Below are positions 49,970 to 61,400 of a stretch of DNA of 64,000 nucleotides, piece after piece. Position 1 is the first letter of the stretch. Each line of letters opens with the position of its first letter. This DNA comes from Arthonia radiata (taxonomy: Eukaryota; Ascomycota; Arthoniomycetes; Arthoniales; Arthoniaceae), in assembly GCA_002989075.1 (NCBI GenBank), contig PSQN01000004.1, positions 620,001 through 684,000 on the forward strand. Direction: 5' to 3'. The notes below the pieces were generated by a model, which saw nothing but the letters and a program-made list of their open reading frames with translations, was not told the DNA's origin and ran no database searches. A program made the translations under genes and the position numbers.

Positions 49970-49977
49970 GGGCGCCC

Positions 49978-50322
49978 GTCCTACGTCATTGCTCTTCTTC
50001 AGTGATATTCAGGGAAATCTTAGGAGTGATTCGCACCTGATAGAGCCTTATGTGCGCGATGCACTTGGCTAATCGTATGCAGCTGCCAGACAATCGACAA
50101 GCTGCGTCATGTTGCGAAGCCGCTGTCGCAGATCACGACGGCCGCGGCTCAGACACCCATGCTAAGCGTGTCCCGTGACCTCGTGGCAATTCCGTATCGA
50201 CCCCTGGCCTCATCTTTTTACCGTAGCGTGTTAGTCGCTCACATTTCTGTCTAGACAAGGGAACCAATTTTCCTTCTCTGCGATTTCGAGCCGTGAAGTA
50301 ACTTCGTAACATTCTTCAAAAC
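49978..50322. promoter_or_regulatory. upstream region of BTB copy 2
   Basis: 345 bp of GC-balanced sequence between the outer transposon and the second BTB gene, where its promoter must lie. No defined site is recognised. Confidence 0.4.
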
Positions 50323-51397
50323 ATGGTGTCTCGCAAACGCTCAAGCTCCGTAAACGATGCAGCTGATCTACCTTTGGATGGAAGGACTGTCAAGCGGCGA
50401 AGGCCCACACCAGAGTCAGAAGTCATAGAGCTGCAGCCGGGCCAGTGCCGAGCCAATCTTGAACCTGACTTGGCTAACGACATGCCCGCTACAGCTTGCG
50501 CGCGCAGCCCTGCAGCTTACAAAGAGAACGGTGGCTTCCACCAGCAGTTGCTCGATAAGGACCTCGGTCTAGGCGCAATGCGAATGCCCAACGCTAGAGG
50601 TCCACAAGTAACTAATAATATGGAATCGTGGACGTTTAGGCAGATCACAAGACTCAGGTTCGTCAGGCTGCATTTCTCTAGAGTCACAACGAGGCTCACT
50701 AAACAGGTCTCTCGCTGGAGACATCGCCACGGTCCGCGTGGGTTCACAGCGCTCTAAATTTGCGGTCCACGAAGGCCTGCTGAGCTCCTACTGCGATTTT
50801 TTCCGAAGCGCTTTTCGAGGTGCTGCAGCTTATCAGGAGAGTGAGACGCTCGATATTAGTCTCCCGGAGCATGACCCCAATATCTTCGAGCTGTTCGTGC
50901 AGTGGCTGTATGGCCCCCATGATTCCAATGCCAGATTCAATTTTTACGTGCAGATGGATGGTGCGCTCGTGGAACCGAGCATCGGGCATTATGCTCGCTT
51001 GTATCAGCTCGGCGACTTTCTGCAATGCGCAGAGCTGTTGAGGGACATTACGTGCAAGCTTACACCTACAAACCCTTTGGATCCCTAGGATTCGCACGAC
51101 GTACCGAATGCAGAGGCAGCAAGAATCGTGTACGAGGAACTACCTCCGACGCTTCCGTTTCGTACAGCCGCGGTGAGGCGCTTCTTGATGTCATGCGATG
51201 TAGCTACGGTAGTGCTACATAACGTTGATGACTATCCTGGACAGTTCTGGCTAGACGTGGTCCGACAGCAGGCTGCACAGCAACACAACATGATACAGCA
51301 GTCGACTAGAAAAGATAAGGAGATCACGAAGCTTCAGCATCGACTTATGATAAGCGAACATGGCGTTGAGACTGACGGAGACGCTGAAGAGGACTAA
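50323..51397 (+). pseudogene. BTB/POZ domain protein, copy 2, with in-frame stop
   Basis: Exon 1 from ATG 50323 gives a basic N-terminus (MVSRKRSSS, then KRRRP). A proposed 76-bp intron (50608-50683) joins to a frame carrying the BTB fold (KFAVHEGLLSSYCDFFRSAF, LPEHDPNIFELFVQWLY, LGDFLQCAELLRDI). That frame meets TAG at 51086-51088, then continues without further stops to TAA at 51395-51397. The part after the TAG still aligns with copy 1 (ENELPPTLPF region against APLESEF; FWLDVV against FWLAVA) and ends in a helical, charged tail. So the gene either makes a 229-aa protein with the BTB fold or is a recent pseudogene of about 331 residues. A CAG-to-TAG change is of RIP type, and the gene lies about 350 bp from the RIP-affected block. 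The intron is the least certain part; CTAG acceptors nearby give other phases. Confidence 0.65.
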
Positions 51398-51792
51398 GAC
51401 TTCTGAAACTGCATTTAAGCCGGCAACACGATGGACGAGCGGCCTTCTATGAACTCGGAGCGATGATCCAGAGATGGCGTCGACGAAACGCTTACAATGG
51501 GCGACAAACAGTCGAGAAAGGCTGTTTCAGGCTACCTAAGATGTGACAATATAGTCACTGTAGGATGTCACCTGTGGCGATGTTCTTCCGGTGAATGTCA
51601 ACGCCATCACGACGACTATGTCCGCAGCACGTTCCGCTTGGGTTCATCAAGGTACACACGCTATTGTTACGCAGCAGGCGCTGCGTGTGCCAGTTTGTTT
51701 GCGCCATGTCTATCAGGCGCCTTGGGATGCCTGCGGAGACTGGAGACACGTCAGTATGGCTACAACTATGGCCCTACTCGAAGCGGAATGTA
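51398..51792. other. intergenic, no gene seen
   Basis: Between BTB copy 2 and the convergent small gene. Several overlapping short frames on both strands, none with family resemblance. Confidence 0.45.
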
Positions 51793-52017
51793 CTAGTTTA
51801 TATGTTCCTCAAGGCTTTCCAACCAGTTGCGAGCCGAGAGCAGGTTATGATGCGTTCGAGGCGTCGGATTGTCCCGGTGGGCCGTCTCTGCCTTCTGTAC
51901 CTCGGATTTGGCCTCCGGTAAGTTGTCATGGCAGTCGTCAAACATCTGCTCGTGCTCCTCTTCGGTTTCGGGATCGTGGTGCATGATGCCGTGCAGGCCG
52001 ATTCGAGTGGTTGGCAT
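51793..52017 (-). CDS. small charged protein of unknown function, copy 2
   Basis: A single-exon frame of 74 aa from ATG 52017. It is rich in His, Glu and Asp, likely helical (LPEAKSEVQKAETAHRD), and has no signal peptide or membrane helix. It resembles the first exon of the gene at 7971-8310 in length and layout: MP start, IGLHG near residue 6-10, a proline and His/Glu-rich middle, then N...ARNWLESLEE near the end. Here the frame stops where copy 1 is spliced to a second exon. It is convergent with the BTB gene in both places, 395 bp away here. Function unknown; homology is suggested by pattern and position and needs alignment. Confidence 0.5.
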   Translation of the reverse strand: MPTTRIGLHGIMHHDPETEEEHEQMFDDCHDNLPEAKSEVQKAETAHRDNPTPRTHHNLLSARNWLESLEEHIN

Positions 52018-53400
52018 GACGGGTTGCGCGAATGTTGGGCGAAAAGAGAATTGTCAATTACACCACTATCTGCTTCTGTGTGTTTGCGCTATGTTTAAAC
52101 AGATCTACTGACTTATTAACGAGACTCAACACTCAGCCAGTCGGCCAGCCATTTATATCGTTGGCATCTTCTTGCAAGGTGTCGTCTTCGCTACAAATGA
52201 CAGCGTGTCTGCCCACGGCTGTTCTCCACGACACCAAGTCTGCGGGTTTGCGACTGTTCACGTGGCACGAACGCTCACCACGGCATGCTTGCGAAGCCTC
52301 CGCAGCTTGCGAGGTCAAATATGAGCATGCATGCGACATTCAGGTTTCGCGCATAAGATGGGAGTGTTTCAGGCTAGAATAGTGAAAGGGACGGCGTCAA
52401 AATGTCAGCAACACTTGGCCCGCTTGATATTAGCTTGCGATCGACGGTACAGGTAACCTTTAACAAGTCAATCTGCGGATATATCTTCGCACGTGGGGGG
52501 CACCCGTTGGAGCGCTCGCATCATTTTGAGAGGTTATAAAGCTGATCTGAATACACCCGACCTTCGCTGCATAGCAAGGAAGTTGCCCTTGCTAAAATGG
52601 TACATGAAATGTGAGTGCAGCGACGGCCCCAGTCAAAGAAAGCCACATCATCGTTGCAAGATGGCAGCGCCAGCGTATCGGCTCACCTCCGGTACTAAAC
52701 ATGGTATTGGGCGCTGACTACAGCTGCTCGCGGGTAAGCGTTCACTTGCAATGATACGGTATCAACGTCGGTAAGTTTCGGGAATAGCTACTGGACATTC
52801 CGGAAGGCCGTTTTTGTACTGTATAGTAAGAGCTTGTTGATACACGGCAGAGACAAAAGCTGATGTCTTGTATTAGTCAGCTTTCAGGGTTGTCATCCGA
52901 GCCGTGACTCCCGCAGAGCTTAGACAATCATGCCACGAGACCACAAAAAAGCCTTTGCCAACCAGAGGTGTCCTGAGGCTTGTGTCGCATGGTGTCAAAG
53001 CGGAGAGATTGCCCTGGAGACGCGTTCCGCAGTGCTTTGAAGTCATACACACTAGTGTCGTGCACAGACAGATTCGGGACTTTCGGATGTCATACTCGGC
53101 CAAGATATCCGAGACTAGTGTTCTGAGCTAGCGCCTTGGCTTGTTGATAAGGTATATGGCTTTTATCATGTTCCGACTAGCATGGTAGGAAGGTAGGTAC
53201 ATGAGGATGAGACGGAAAATATGAGTGCATCCATCACCTGATCCCGATATATGCCTATTCAGGCAATTCTCCACCAAGCATCCCGTGTCTTGGCATAGCT
53301 ATCTGAACTGGGCGATCCTGCACACAACACACCCCCTCAGGATCACCAATATAGGTGAATAACAAGCCAAATATTATTGTTTTGAACAAAAGAAACGGCC
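52018..53400. other. GC-balanced stretch without a supported gene
   Basis: About 1.4 kb with host-like composition. Frames of up to about 116 codons occur on both strands (for example 52032-52382 plus and 52873-53103 minus) but overlap one another and show no domain, so none is called. Near the right end a 12-base direct repeat AACAAAAGAAAC occurs twice (about 53386 and 53420). Confidence 0.4.
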
Positions 53401-53695
53401 TGCTAAAGGTAGTAAGTAACAAAAGAAACAGCGTACGTAGTGCGGCTAGGCGCGGAGCCCTAACTGTCGAATAAAGCCTACCTATATCGAGAGTAGTAAA
53501 GGCTTAGTAAGACTATTTACAGCTTAATCTATAGTATCTATCTTTTAAACGCGAATAGAGCAGTTTTTAACTAATTGTTGGTAAATATAATTAGCCAGAT
53601 TAACATACTTAGAGCGCTTATAATTAGTATAATTAGCAGCTAGATTAATAGCGCCATTACTATCTTTATAGATCGTAATTAGTAAATTAGCTAAT

Positions 53696-54680
53696 TGTTA
53701 AATAGGTGCAGAGAAGAAGAAGGATTGTTACGAACGCTAAGTTCGGGATAGCTAAGCGAATCCCCGAGCATCAACACCTACTACTCGCTAGGACGCTAAT
53801 AGGCACTAGCGCACCTTTAGCCGATAAGACCTCTTTGGCCGACAGCAGCTAAAGCGGGTACGACGGGCTAGAAAGCTGCGGTTACCTATAAGAATACTAG
53901 CGGCTATAGCGGCTCTAGAGAACCTCTCTTGTATCTTAAACTATATAGCTAAACTAATAGCCGACCTTAGAATAAACTTTAGTCTGTTAACTTAATATCT
54001 GAATATAAGTTTCTTAACTATATTTAAGTAATATACTTTATCTTCTATCTACTCTAGTTAAGCCCCTCTTACCTTCTATAATTTATCTTACCTTTCCTAC
54101 CTTTTAGTCTCTAGTACACGAGACACCCACTATTCAGGTCGATAAGCACACAAGGTAAGTAAGCCTTAGTTCGGTTCTCCCAGCGATTAGCGTTACAAGG
54201 ATACTACTATAAAGAGTAGAAAGACGAGACTAGCTTAGAACTAGTATAATACTTAAACTTAATATAGATACAATACTTAGTAGCAAGGGGAAGCTATTGT
54301 TATATTGTCTGTCTTATTAGCTAGAATTCTCTAGAGAAATCTTAGTTTATATATTTAAGCTTAGTAGCCTGTATAGAACTTACTAAATATCTATTCTTTT
54401 TAATAGAGGCTAGATTACCTATAACTTACTATATAAAATAGTAATTCTGTCTATCTAAAACTATTAGTCTCTAAATCTATTCTGTATTGTTTTAGACTAC
54501 AGGCCAGCTATCTAGAATAGATTGTATAATACTCCTTTTTGTTCTAAACTCGGGCTACTAGGCCCGACCCTTTAAATAAAAGGCTTGTTCTATTTTAGAC
54601 CGAGACAGCCGGTAGGACCTGCCCGATACTCCGGGCTCCTAAGGGTTCCGACTAACCAGCTAGTTGGTTAATTTCTAACA
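53696..54680 (-). repeat. Copia-1 solo LTR, split by a Gypsy solo LTR
   Basis: Reverse-orientation Copia-1 LTR, about 508 bp without its insertion, flanked by CTAAT (53691-53695 and 54681-54685) and inserted in the Copia-2 RNase H region. Confidence 0.87.
53726..54197 (+). repeat. Gypsy-2-related solo LTR inside the Copia solo LTR
   Basis: 472 bp with perfect duplication AGGAT (53721-53725 and 54198-54202). The right half matches the Gypsy-2 LTR and the left half is a third variant, GC-richer and little AT-shifted, so it is probably young. Confidence 0.87.
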
Positions 54681-56032
54681 CTAATTTAGTAAAGTAAAGT
54701 TTTTTAAGTATATTATTTAACTAAAGAATATCTCTAATTATTTTAGATAAGGTATAGTATTCTACTTCGGTAGTAAAGAAAACTACCTTCTTTTAGAGTT
54801 TACTGCGCTAAACAATAGAGCTACCGCTAATCTTAATAATAGAGCCGCTTATCGACTTACAGTTATTTAGGTCGCTAGTATAGTTAGTATCGCTAAAAGC
54901 ATTGATAGTAAGACAGTTATGCTTAGTAAAAAGTAAGCTTAGCTAGCAAATACCCTTTAAGTATCGAAACAATTACTTAACTGTCTTTAAGTATGTACGC
55001 TTAGGGTTATAATTAAACCTAGCGTATATATTAATTTAATTTAATATATCTAGCTGAGTCTAAGTAACGAGATATTATAATAATTTAGTAGCTAATATAT
55101 ATAAAATAACCTTAATCTAAGACGCTATACCAACGATACGAGCTTCGAGCTAAACGTTGCCGAGAGACTTTGTTTTATTGTAGTCTTTTATACTAAAATT
55201 ATACAGTATCTTATCGATATATTGCAGCTAAGCTACGGTAAGTTCTTATAACGAATTCTTAATAACAAGCTTTAGAAATAAGCTACTTGTTTAATCTATT
55301 TTCTTAATTTTATATTTATTTTTAAGGTTCCTTTTAAGCTAATAAATAGCTTTAAGATCAGATTCAGTAATTTTAATATTATTGACGTAGATAAGTACTA
55401 AGCAGGTACAGTCTTTATTAACGTACAGATAGACTTTAGAAAAGAGGCTAGTAAAGCCTAATTTCTATATTGTTTCTTTAAAGTTGTCTTACTATAGTAT
55501 AGCAGACTACTTTAAGCTATATAGTAAGTTTTAGATATAAAAGACTATTTCTTCTTCTTTAAGTTCTTTTAGAAACTATATATATAGCGGTTTTCTATAG
55601 TTTAATACGCCGTTAAGATAGATACCAACAACGTTAACTTATAGAAAGGTCTATCTAAGCTGTACGGCGATAGTAAGGAGCATACGTACCGTAGATACAC
55701 TTATAGTTAACGCCGTAGTATCCTAGTAGTTAATCTTATACCTTTATTTAAAGCTGCGAGCGACCAGGCGTATCTTATATTTATCGATTATTCCGTTTAA
55801 TTAGCGTTTTAGCTTAAATACTAGCGTACTTAATATCGACTTTATATTCTTTAAGAGGCTTAATATTGAGTAGCGTATAACAGTACTAGTATTATATAGT
55901 TATTTTAGCTTAGCTTTAAACGTAAAGTCGTATTTAGAAGCATTTAGCCGTGTTATAGCTTCTTTATATAATATAAAATTAAGTAAAAGTTTATTAATAG
56001 TAGCTACAGAAAAGACGTACAAAGTAGATTTA

Positions 56033-56223
56033 TGTGATCTAGATATAGAGCAGGGAGCAGTTAGGTGGCAAAAAGAGCCTAAATAGGCTCTACTAGTATT
56101 CAAGCTAATTATTGAGGAGACCAGAAAGGGATGCGTCTACTAGAGAAAAGATATCCTCTTAGGATCGCAGCCTTCCTAAATAGGCAATATTCCGTCTCAA
56201 TTCGTTATCGAGACGTTTATACA
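56033..56223 (-). repeat. Gypsy-3 3' LTR
   Basis: 191 bp, closely matching 63850-64000; an 82-bp piece of the same LTR occurs at 45315-45396. Confidence 0.85.
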
Positions 56224-58400
56224 TTATAACTACCTTCCCCCTTAAGGAGAATCGCTCTCGATCCGAGTGCAATCCGCTATCTCTATCGTACCTTTTATTT
56301 ATTGTCTTACGTAGAGCAACAACCTTATTAAAAACCTACTAGCTTATATTTACGTTTAGTCGAAAAAAGAGTAATGTTGCTTACTATTATTCTGCGCGTC
56401 GTTTAGTACTAATTTTCTGTAGCATCGAGTTATAGTGCTAAGCTTTACTTTTAATTTAAAGCTCCCGAGCCTAAGTTGTAAGCTTGGTAGTAAGGTTATA
56501 TATTATTTTTACCTAATTTTACGTTCTTTTATATGCTCTTATACATACTTTTACCGATTAATTGCCCCTATAGGTAGTAGCAACCTACGTAAATAGGCTT
56601 CTTTACTTCTATATTAGTATCTATAGGCGGAAGCTTTGTTATTAGTATCTAACGATAGGTATAAAATAAGACTCTTGCTCTTTTAAACTTTCTCTTTCTT
56701 TCTTTAATATTATTATACTCTTCTACTTAGTCTATAAGCTTCTCTTCTTTAGTAAGCCTTTACTTCTCTTCTTAGGTAATAAGTTTGTAGCTAATCTAGT
56801 ATTAGATTGTCTTTAATTTGCCTTTATAATCTCTACTATGTTGGGTTTTAACTCTATTAACAAACCTGCTGCTAGAGCGAGCTCTCTTAAAGCGTCAACT
56901 TGCTGCTTAACTCGCGGCATTAAGAACTTTAAAGCCGCCGTTAATTTTAAAGCTCTTCTTTATAATATCTGTAAGAAGAAAGCTTTTAAGGTTACTTTAC
57001 TAATTTCTAAATTATCTGCGGCTTCTTCTAGTCTACGCTCTTCTAAACTAGATAGCGTATCTCTAACTTCTACGACTTCTCGTAAGTCTACTATCTCTTA
57101 TTACTTTATTTTAGTCTAAATATTAGCATTTTAGCTTATTAAAAGCGTTACGTCTATAAAGACAACTTTAATAATAATAAGATCGTCTATTCTTTCTATT
57201 ATCGTAGTACTGCTTATAAGTCCAAGTCGCCTATAAAGTCTTGTCGGTCTGCCTTCTCGAATCCTACTTTTTGCGCCGTATCTACGTTAATTTAGCCTTA
57301 GCTAGAGGCTTACGTCTTAGTATACTACCGTTATATAAAGGCCTTGTTTAGCGATATAGCTGTATATAGTAGTTCTTCTACGAACTCCGATTTTAAGTAT
57401 TATAAGAACTAGACCTATAAGTAGTCCAAGAGATATTACGCTAAGTATACTCGCTATACCAGTATTAGAAGGTCGAAAAACAAGTATAAAATAGTAAGTC
57501 TAATACTTCTCTATCTTAAGTACTAATTGACCCTATATTAACGTATACTAGGTTCCCGCTTAGTAGAGACGTACCTACAATCTTCTTGTATACGCTAACT
57601 TCTTCTTAACCTCTAGCGAGGACGTTTAGAATAATAAAGAGTCTTTCTATAATAATTATCTTACTCTACTTCGTACCTTTTGTGTTTAGCTATAGGCTTA
57701 ATAGCGCGGTCTAGGTACTAAGTCGATTGAGTAGGCCGATACTAACAATTTTAAGTGTATTAAGGTACTACGTTAGAGCTTTAATTCTAATATAGAGTTG
57801 TACGGCCCTTAGCCGCCTACGAATAAGGCTCCTTATAAGCTAGCTATAGTAGATCTAATTAATTAAATTTAGAACCGCGTCGACGGTAATCGCGGCTAGG
57901 TTAAGTAGTATTATATCGCCGATCCGTACTAACTTCGGTACTAGTTCGAGTAGTCTTCTTATAGTTTTCTATCTTTTGTTTGGCTAGGGTTTTAGTCTAT
58001 ATAAGTAGTTTTCCTTGGCCTATCGGAATAATTCTATATTTTCTCTCTGTACAAGTCTTATTTTAGCTTTCTTATAGCTTAAGCTTTATAATTATATATA
58101 AATAGTCTTAAAGTTTAATACTATACTAATTCTATGTTCTAAACTATACTTTAGGTAATCTATCTTCTCTTTGGCGTTATATTATAGGCTAATTGCATAG
58201 AATTATAGCTCTTTCTTATCTACGTTATCTAGTTTATCTTAGACGCTTATCTCTCGGCTTAGTATCTTTATGCTTCTTAAATTTCTTAAGAGCGTTAGAG
58301 TCTTTAATATATGTCCGCAGCTCTATTATGTTATTTGCTTCTAACTACCCCTACTACTTAGTCCAATACTAGTCTTTATTCTTAATCTTAAAGCAAATTA
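56224..58400. other. unassigned internal part of Gypsy-3
   Basis: Lies between integrase and the 3' LTR. The plus strand (opposite pol) has a 93-codon open stretch at 56838-57119 and protein-like stretches at about 57400-57900. The position is like the opposite-strand stretches of Gypsy-1 and Gypsy-2. No family is recognised. Confidence 0.35.
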
Positions 58401-61400
58401 CCTTAACAAACTATTCTTTACTACTTTTAACTTCGACCGGACCAGACGGTTCTGTATCGGACCGACGGCGATATAGCTTTAGTAAGGACACATAGAAGAT
58501 AGAGTAGATGTAGTAGGAGTCTAGTAGTACTAGCTAATAAGCTTGTTTATCTACTTTCTTAAGGATTCTAAATAGTTCTAAGCTATAATTATTAAGCTTC
58601 TTTATTAGTCTCTTTATTTTAAGGTTCTTTAATAACAGCAGCACTAAGTTACCTACTATATAGTATTTTAGTATATACTTAGTGTTGTACTATTTTATTT
58701 ATAGACGCTAAGCTTTCTCTAGCTGCTACTTTATTTCTTATTAGCAGAGAAGGCGTTCTTCTATATACTTAACTGCTATAAGATATTCTAGTTTAAGCTA
58801 CTTTTCTTCTTAACGAGAGATATTCTTATCGATAGAAAGGTTGTTCGGCTTAACTATAGTACGGTGCCGATCTAGCGGCAGCGCGCTGTCTAGTACGTCT
58901 GTAACGCAACCGAACGTATATTTAATTAGCAAAACTTTTGTTAATAAATAAACTTTTAAATTGTACGTAAAAGCAGCTTCTTTTAGATACTTATACTAAT
59001 TATCTTAATCTTAAGAGATATAAATATATAGGTAGTTTTTAAGCTTCTAGTTCTAGCGCTCGGTTTAGTTATTAGTTTAAGGGTAAAATACTGTGCTCAA
59101 CCTTCGTTTTACAGCTAAATGCTGGCAGAAGGTGCTTCAATATAAGCTAGTAAATATAGATCCTCTGTTAGACAAGAGGCTCCTTAGAAATCCTAACGTT
59201 TTTGTTTAGTGTTTGTAAAGCACTTCTGTTAGCTCTATAGCATTTATAATTTTACTAACTAGAATATAGGTTATAAACTTAGAGAAGCGGTTTACAACTA
59301 TAAAAATTAAATTAACAATATTCCTGTTCTTTAAAAGAACTATCGGTAGTTTAACAATAAAGTTTAAGGATAGATTCTTAAAGAAGCTAATTGAAATTAA
59401 CATTGCCGCTATTTTGCCGTATAGCTTATACCTCTTTATAGCTGTTCGTTGGTATATATTATATTCAGCAACAAAGTTTTTAATATACGTTGCTATCTTT
59501 TCTTACGTATATTTATGTCTCAGAATTTTAAGGGTCTTCTCGACCTTAAAGTAGCTAGCAAGCTTATTATTATAATTTCTACTTATAATTTTAAGCTTTA
59601 ACGCAGAGCATTCTAGTATCTAGATTTTACTATCTTAACGCAACAATTTATAGCTGTTAACTAACTATTCTACGTACTTTAGAGACTTAGAGTCTAAGTT
59701 GGGCTCTATTAGGGCATCTAAGTCGATTTAACTCGTACAGCGCTTTCTTATATTAGCTTAACGGCGATCTATTACCGTTTTATTACTCTACTGACCTTTA
59801 GTCTTAGCTAATGATTTTAACTCCGATACTTTCTGCTTTATAAAGGCGTCTCTTTACTAAGCTTTAAAGATTAGGGTCGCAAGACCCCGAGAAGTATTAT
59901 TGTAAGCTGTTTTAAGAGTAGTAGCTACAACTATCTTAACTCGTAATACGAGAGCTACCGAAAAAGGCTCTATATTAGTAAAGAAAGACAAACGCGTTTC
60001 TTACTTCTAAGCGTCCTATATAAGGTCTGTATCTAACTCTAATCTACCCTTAATTTGGATTATAGTTGCGTTTAGAGTTTTAGATCGGTAGCTAAACCGC
60101 TAATAGTGTTTAAACTAATTTTTAAGTAATATAATTAAGGTAGCAATTACACCTTTTTCTAGGCTAGAGGGCTCTTTCCTAGTACTAGATAAAGTAGTAC
60201 CTCTTCTAAGCTTCTACTATAGACTCGGTAACATCTTATTAGCGTTGTCTTTCTTTACTCTACATAAATTCTTATAATTTAAACGGCGCGATAGCGCGTC
60301 TACTAGGTTCTTGCTATCTATACGGTATAGTATTTTAAAGTTAAATGCTAACAGGTCTTCTATCTAGCGCGTCTACCGGCAAGACAATACTTTTGTTATT
60401 ATAAAATACTGTAGATTATTGTAGTCTGTTACGACCTTTACTAAGTACTGTATATTAATAAGGTAATAGCGCTAGTACTTAAAGCTAGTTTATATTGCTA
60501 TAAGCTCTTTATTATAGGTATTATATTTTAGCTTAGCGTCTATAAATTTTTTTAAAAAGAACGCTACCGAATATAGATATATATCTATCTTATTATTAGT
60601 ACTAGTCTAAGCGGTACCTACTATATCTAGTATAAACAAGCCTAAGTTAATATTTAACGGTAATAGCAATCGACTATCTTCCCTTAGCTAAAGTAAGATG
60701 CCTACTATTATAAAGTCTAATACGTTAGTTATTAAAACGATCGATAGTACCGGGTTAAAGTGCGTTAGCACTAATATATTTATAAAGGCTTGCTTTAGCG
60801 CTTTAAAAGCTTTTTATTGAGCTTTACTCTAAACAAACTTAACGTCTTTCGTTAGCACGTTCATTAGTACTACAATACAGCTAAATCTGTAGATAAATTG
60901 CTGGTAGAAGTTTACAAATCCTAGAAAGAATAGAATCTACTTTACGGTAATAGGAACTAGCCATTCGGCTATAGTTTATACTCTTTTTAGGTCTATTTCG
61001 ACACTATTAACTTTTATAGTGAACCCTAGAAAAGAAACCTTAGTGATATAAAATTAACACTTAAACAGCTTTATAAATAAACTCTATTTACAGAGCCTTT
61101 ATAGAACTTCTTTAATATAGCCTTTATAGCTTTCCTTGTCTTCAGAGAAAATTAAGATATTGTCTATATAAACGATATATACGGTATCAATAAGATTACC
61201 TATAACTTTATAGATATATATCTAGAACGTAGCAGAGGCTTTTACTAGTCTAAAAGGCATTACTAGGTATTTATAGTGCCCGTATCGGGTATAAAACGCT
61301 GTCTTTTACTTATCTTCTTTATAGATACAGATATAGTAATAGGTATCGTAAAGATTAAGCTTTATAAATACTTTCGAGCCTTACAGGCGATTAAGAATCT

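Larger units (their letters stand above)
9144..49977 (+). mobile_element. outer TIR DNA transposon carrying all of block A as nested insertions
   Basis: Inverted repeats of about 92 bp lie at 9152-9243 and 49878-49969, each bordered outside by GGGCGCCC (9144-9151 and 49970-49977). Taking out the nested Copia, Gypsy and solo-LTR insertions with their duplications leaves about 5.1 kb of shell: 9152-10728, 23633-25704, 47997-49124 and 49638-49969. An 8-bp duplication fits hAT-like and about 9 bp fits Mutator-like elements. GGGCGCCC is a palindrome, so it could instead be part of the inverted repeat. The left arm reads like a DDE integrase-core transposase. The shell is heavily AT-shifted with stops in every frame, so this copy is dead. 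The strand given is that of the presumed transposase. Confidence 0.75.
53440..56032 (-). mobile_element. Copia-2 pol fragment, fossil
   Basis: A minus-strand Ty1/Copia fragment of a family different from Copia-1. RNase H and the C-terminal LTKPL landmark lie at about 53490-53690 and 54690-55000, and reverse transcriptase lies upstream at about 55000-55950. It is interrupted by a Copia-1 solo LTR (53696-54680) and cut at 56032 by Gypsy-3. No LTR of its own was found on the left, and the left edge is approximate. It is the oldest layer of block B and is broken many times. Confidence 0.78.

Noticed and set aside
9144-49977. Reading the whole inverted-repeat-bounded block as one giant cargo-carrying element (Starship-like)
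   Set aside because: Nested retroelements account for about 35 kb, no tyrosine-recombinase captain or host-type cargo genes were seen, and Starships lack such inverted repeats as a rule.
51497-52382. Several frames of 74-131 codons in island 2
   Set aside because: They overlap on both strands, have no domain and run across the small minus-strand gene; treated as chance.
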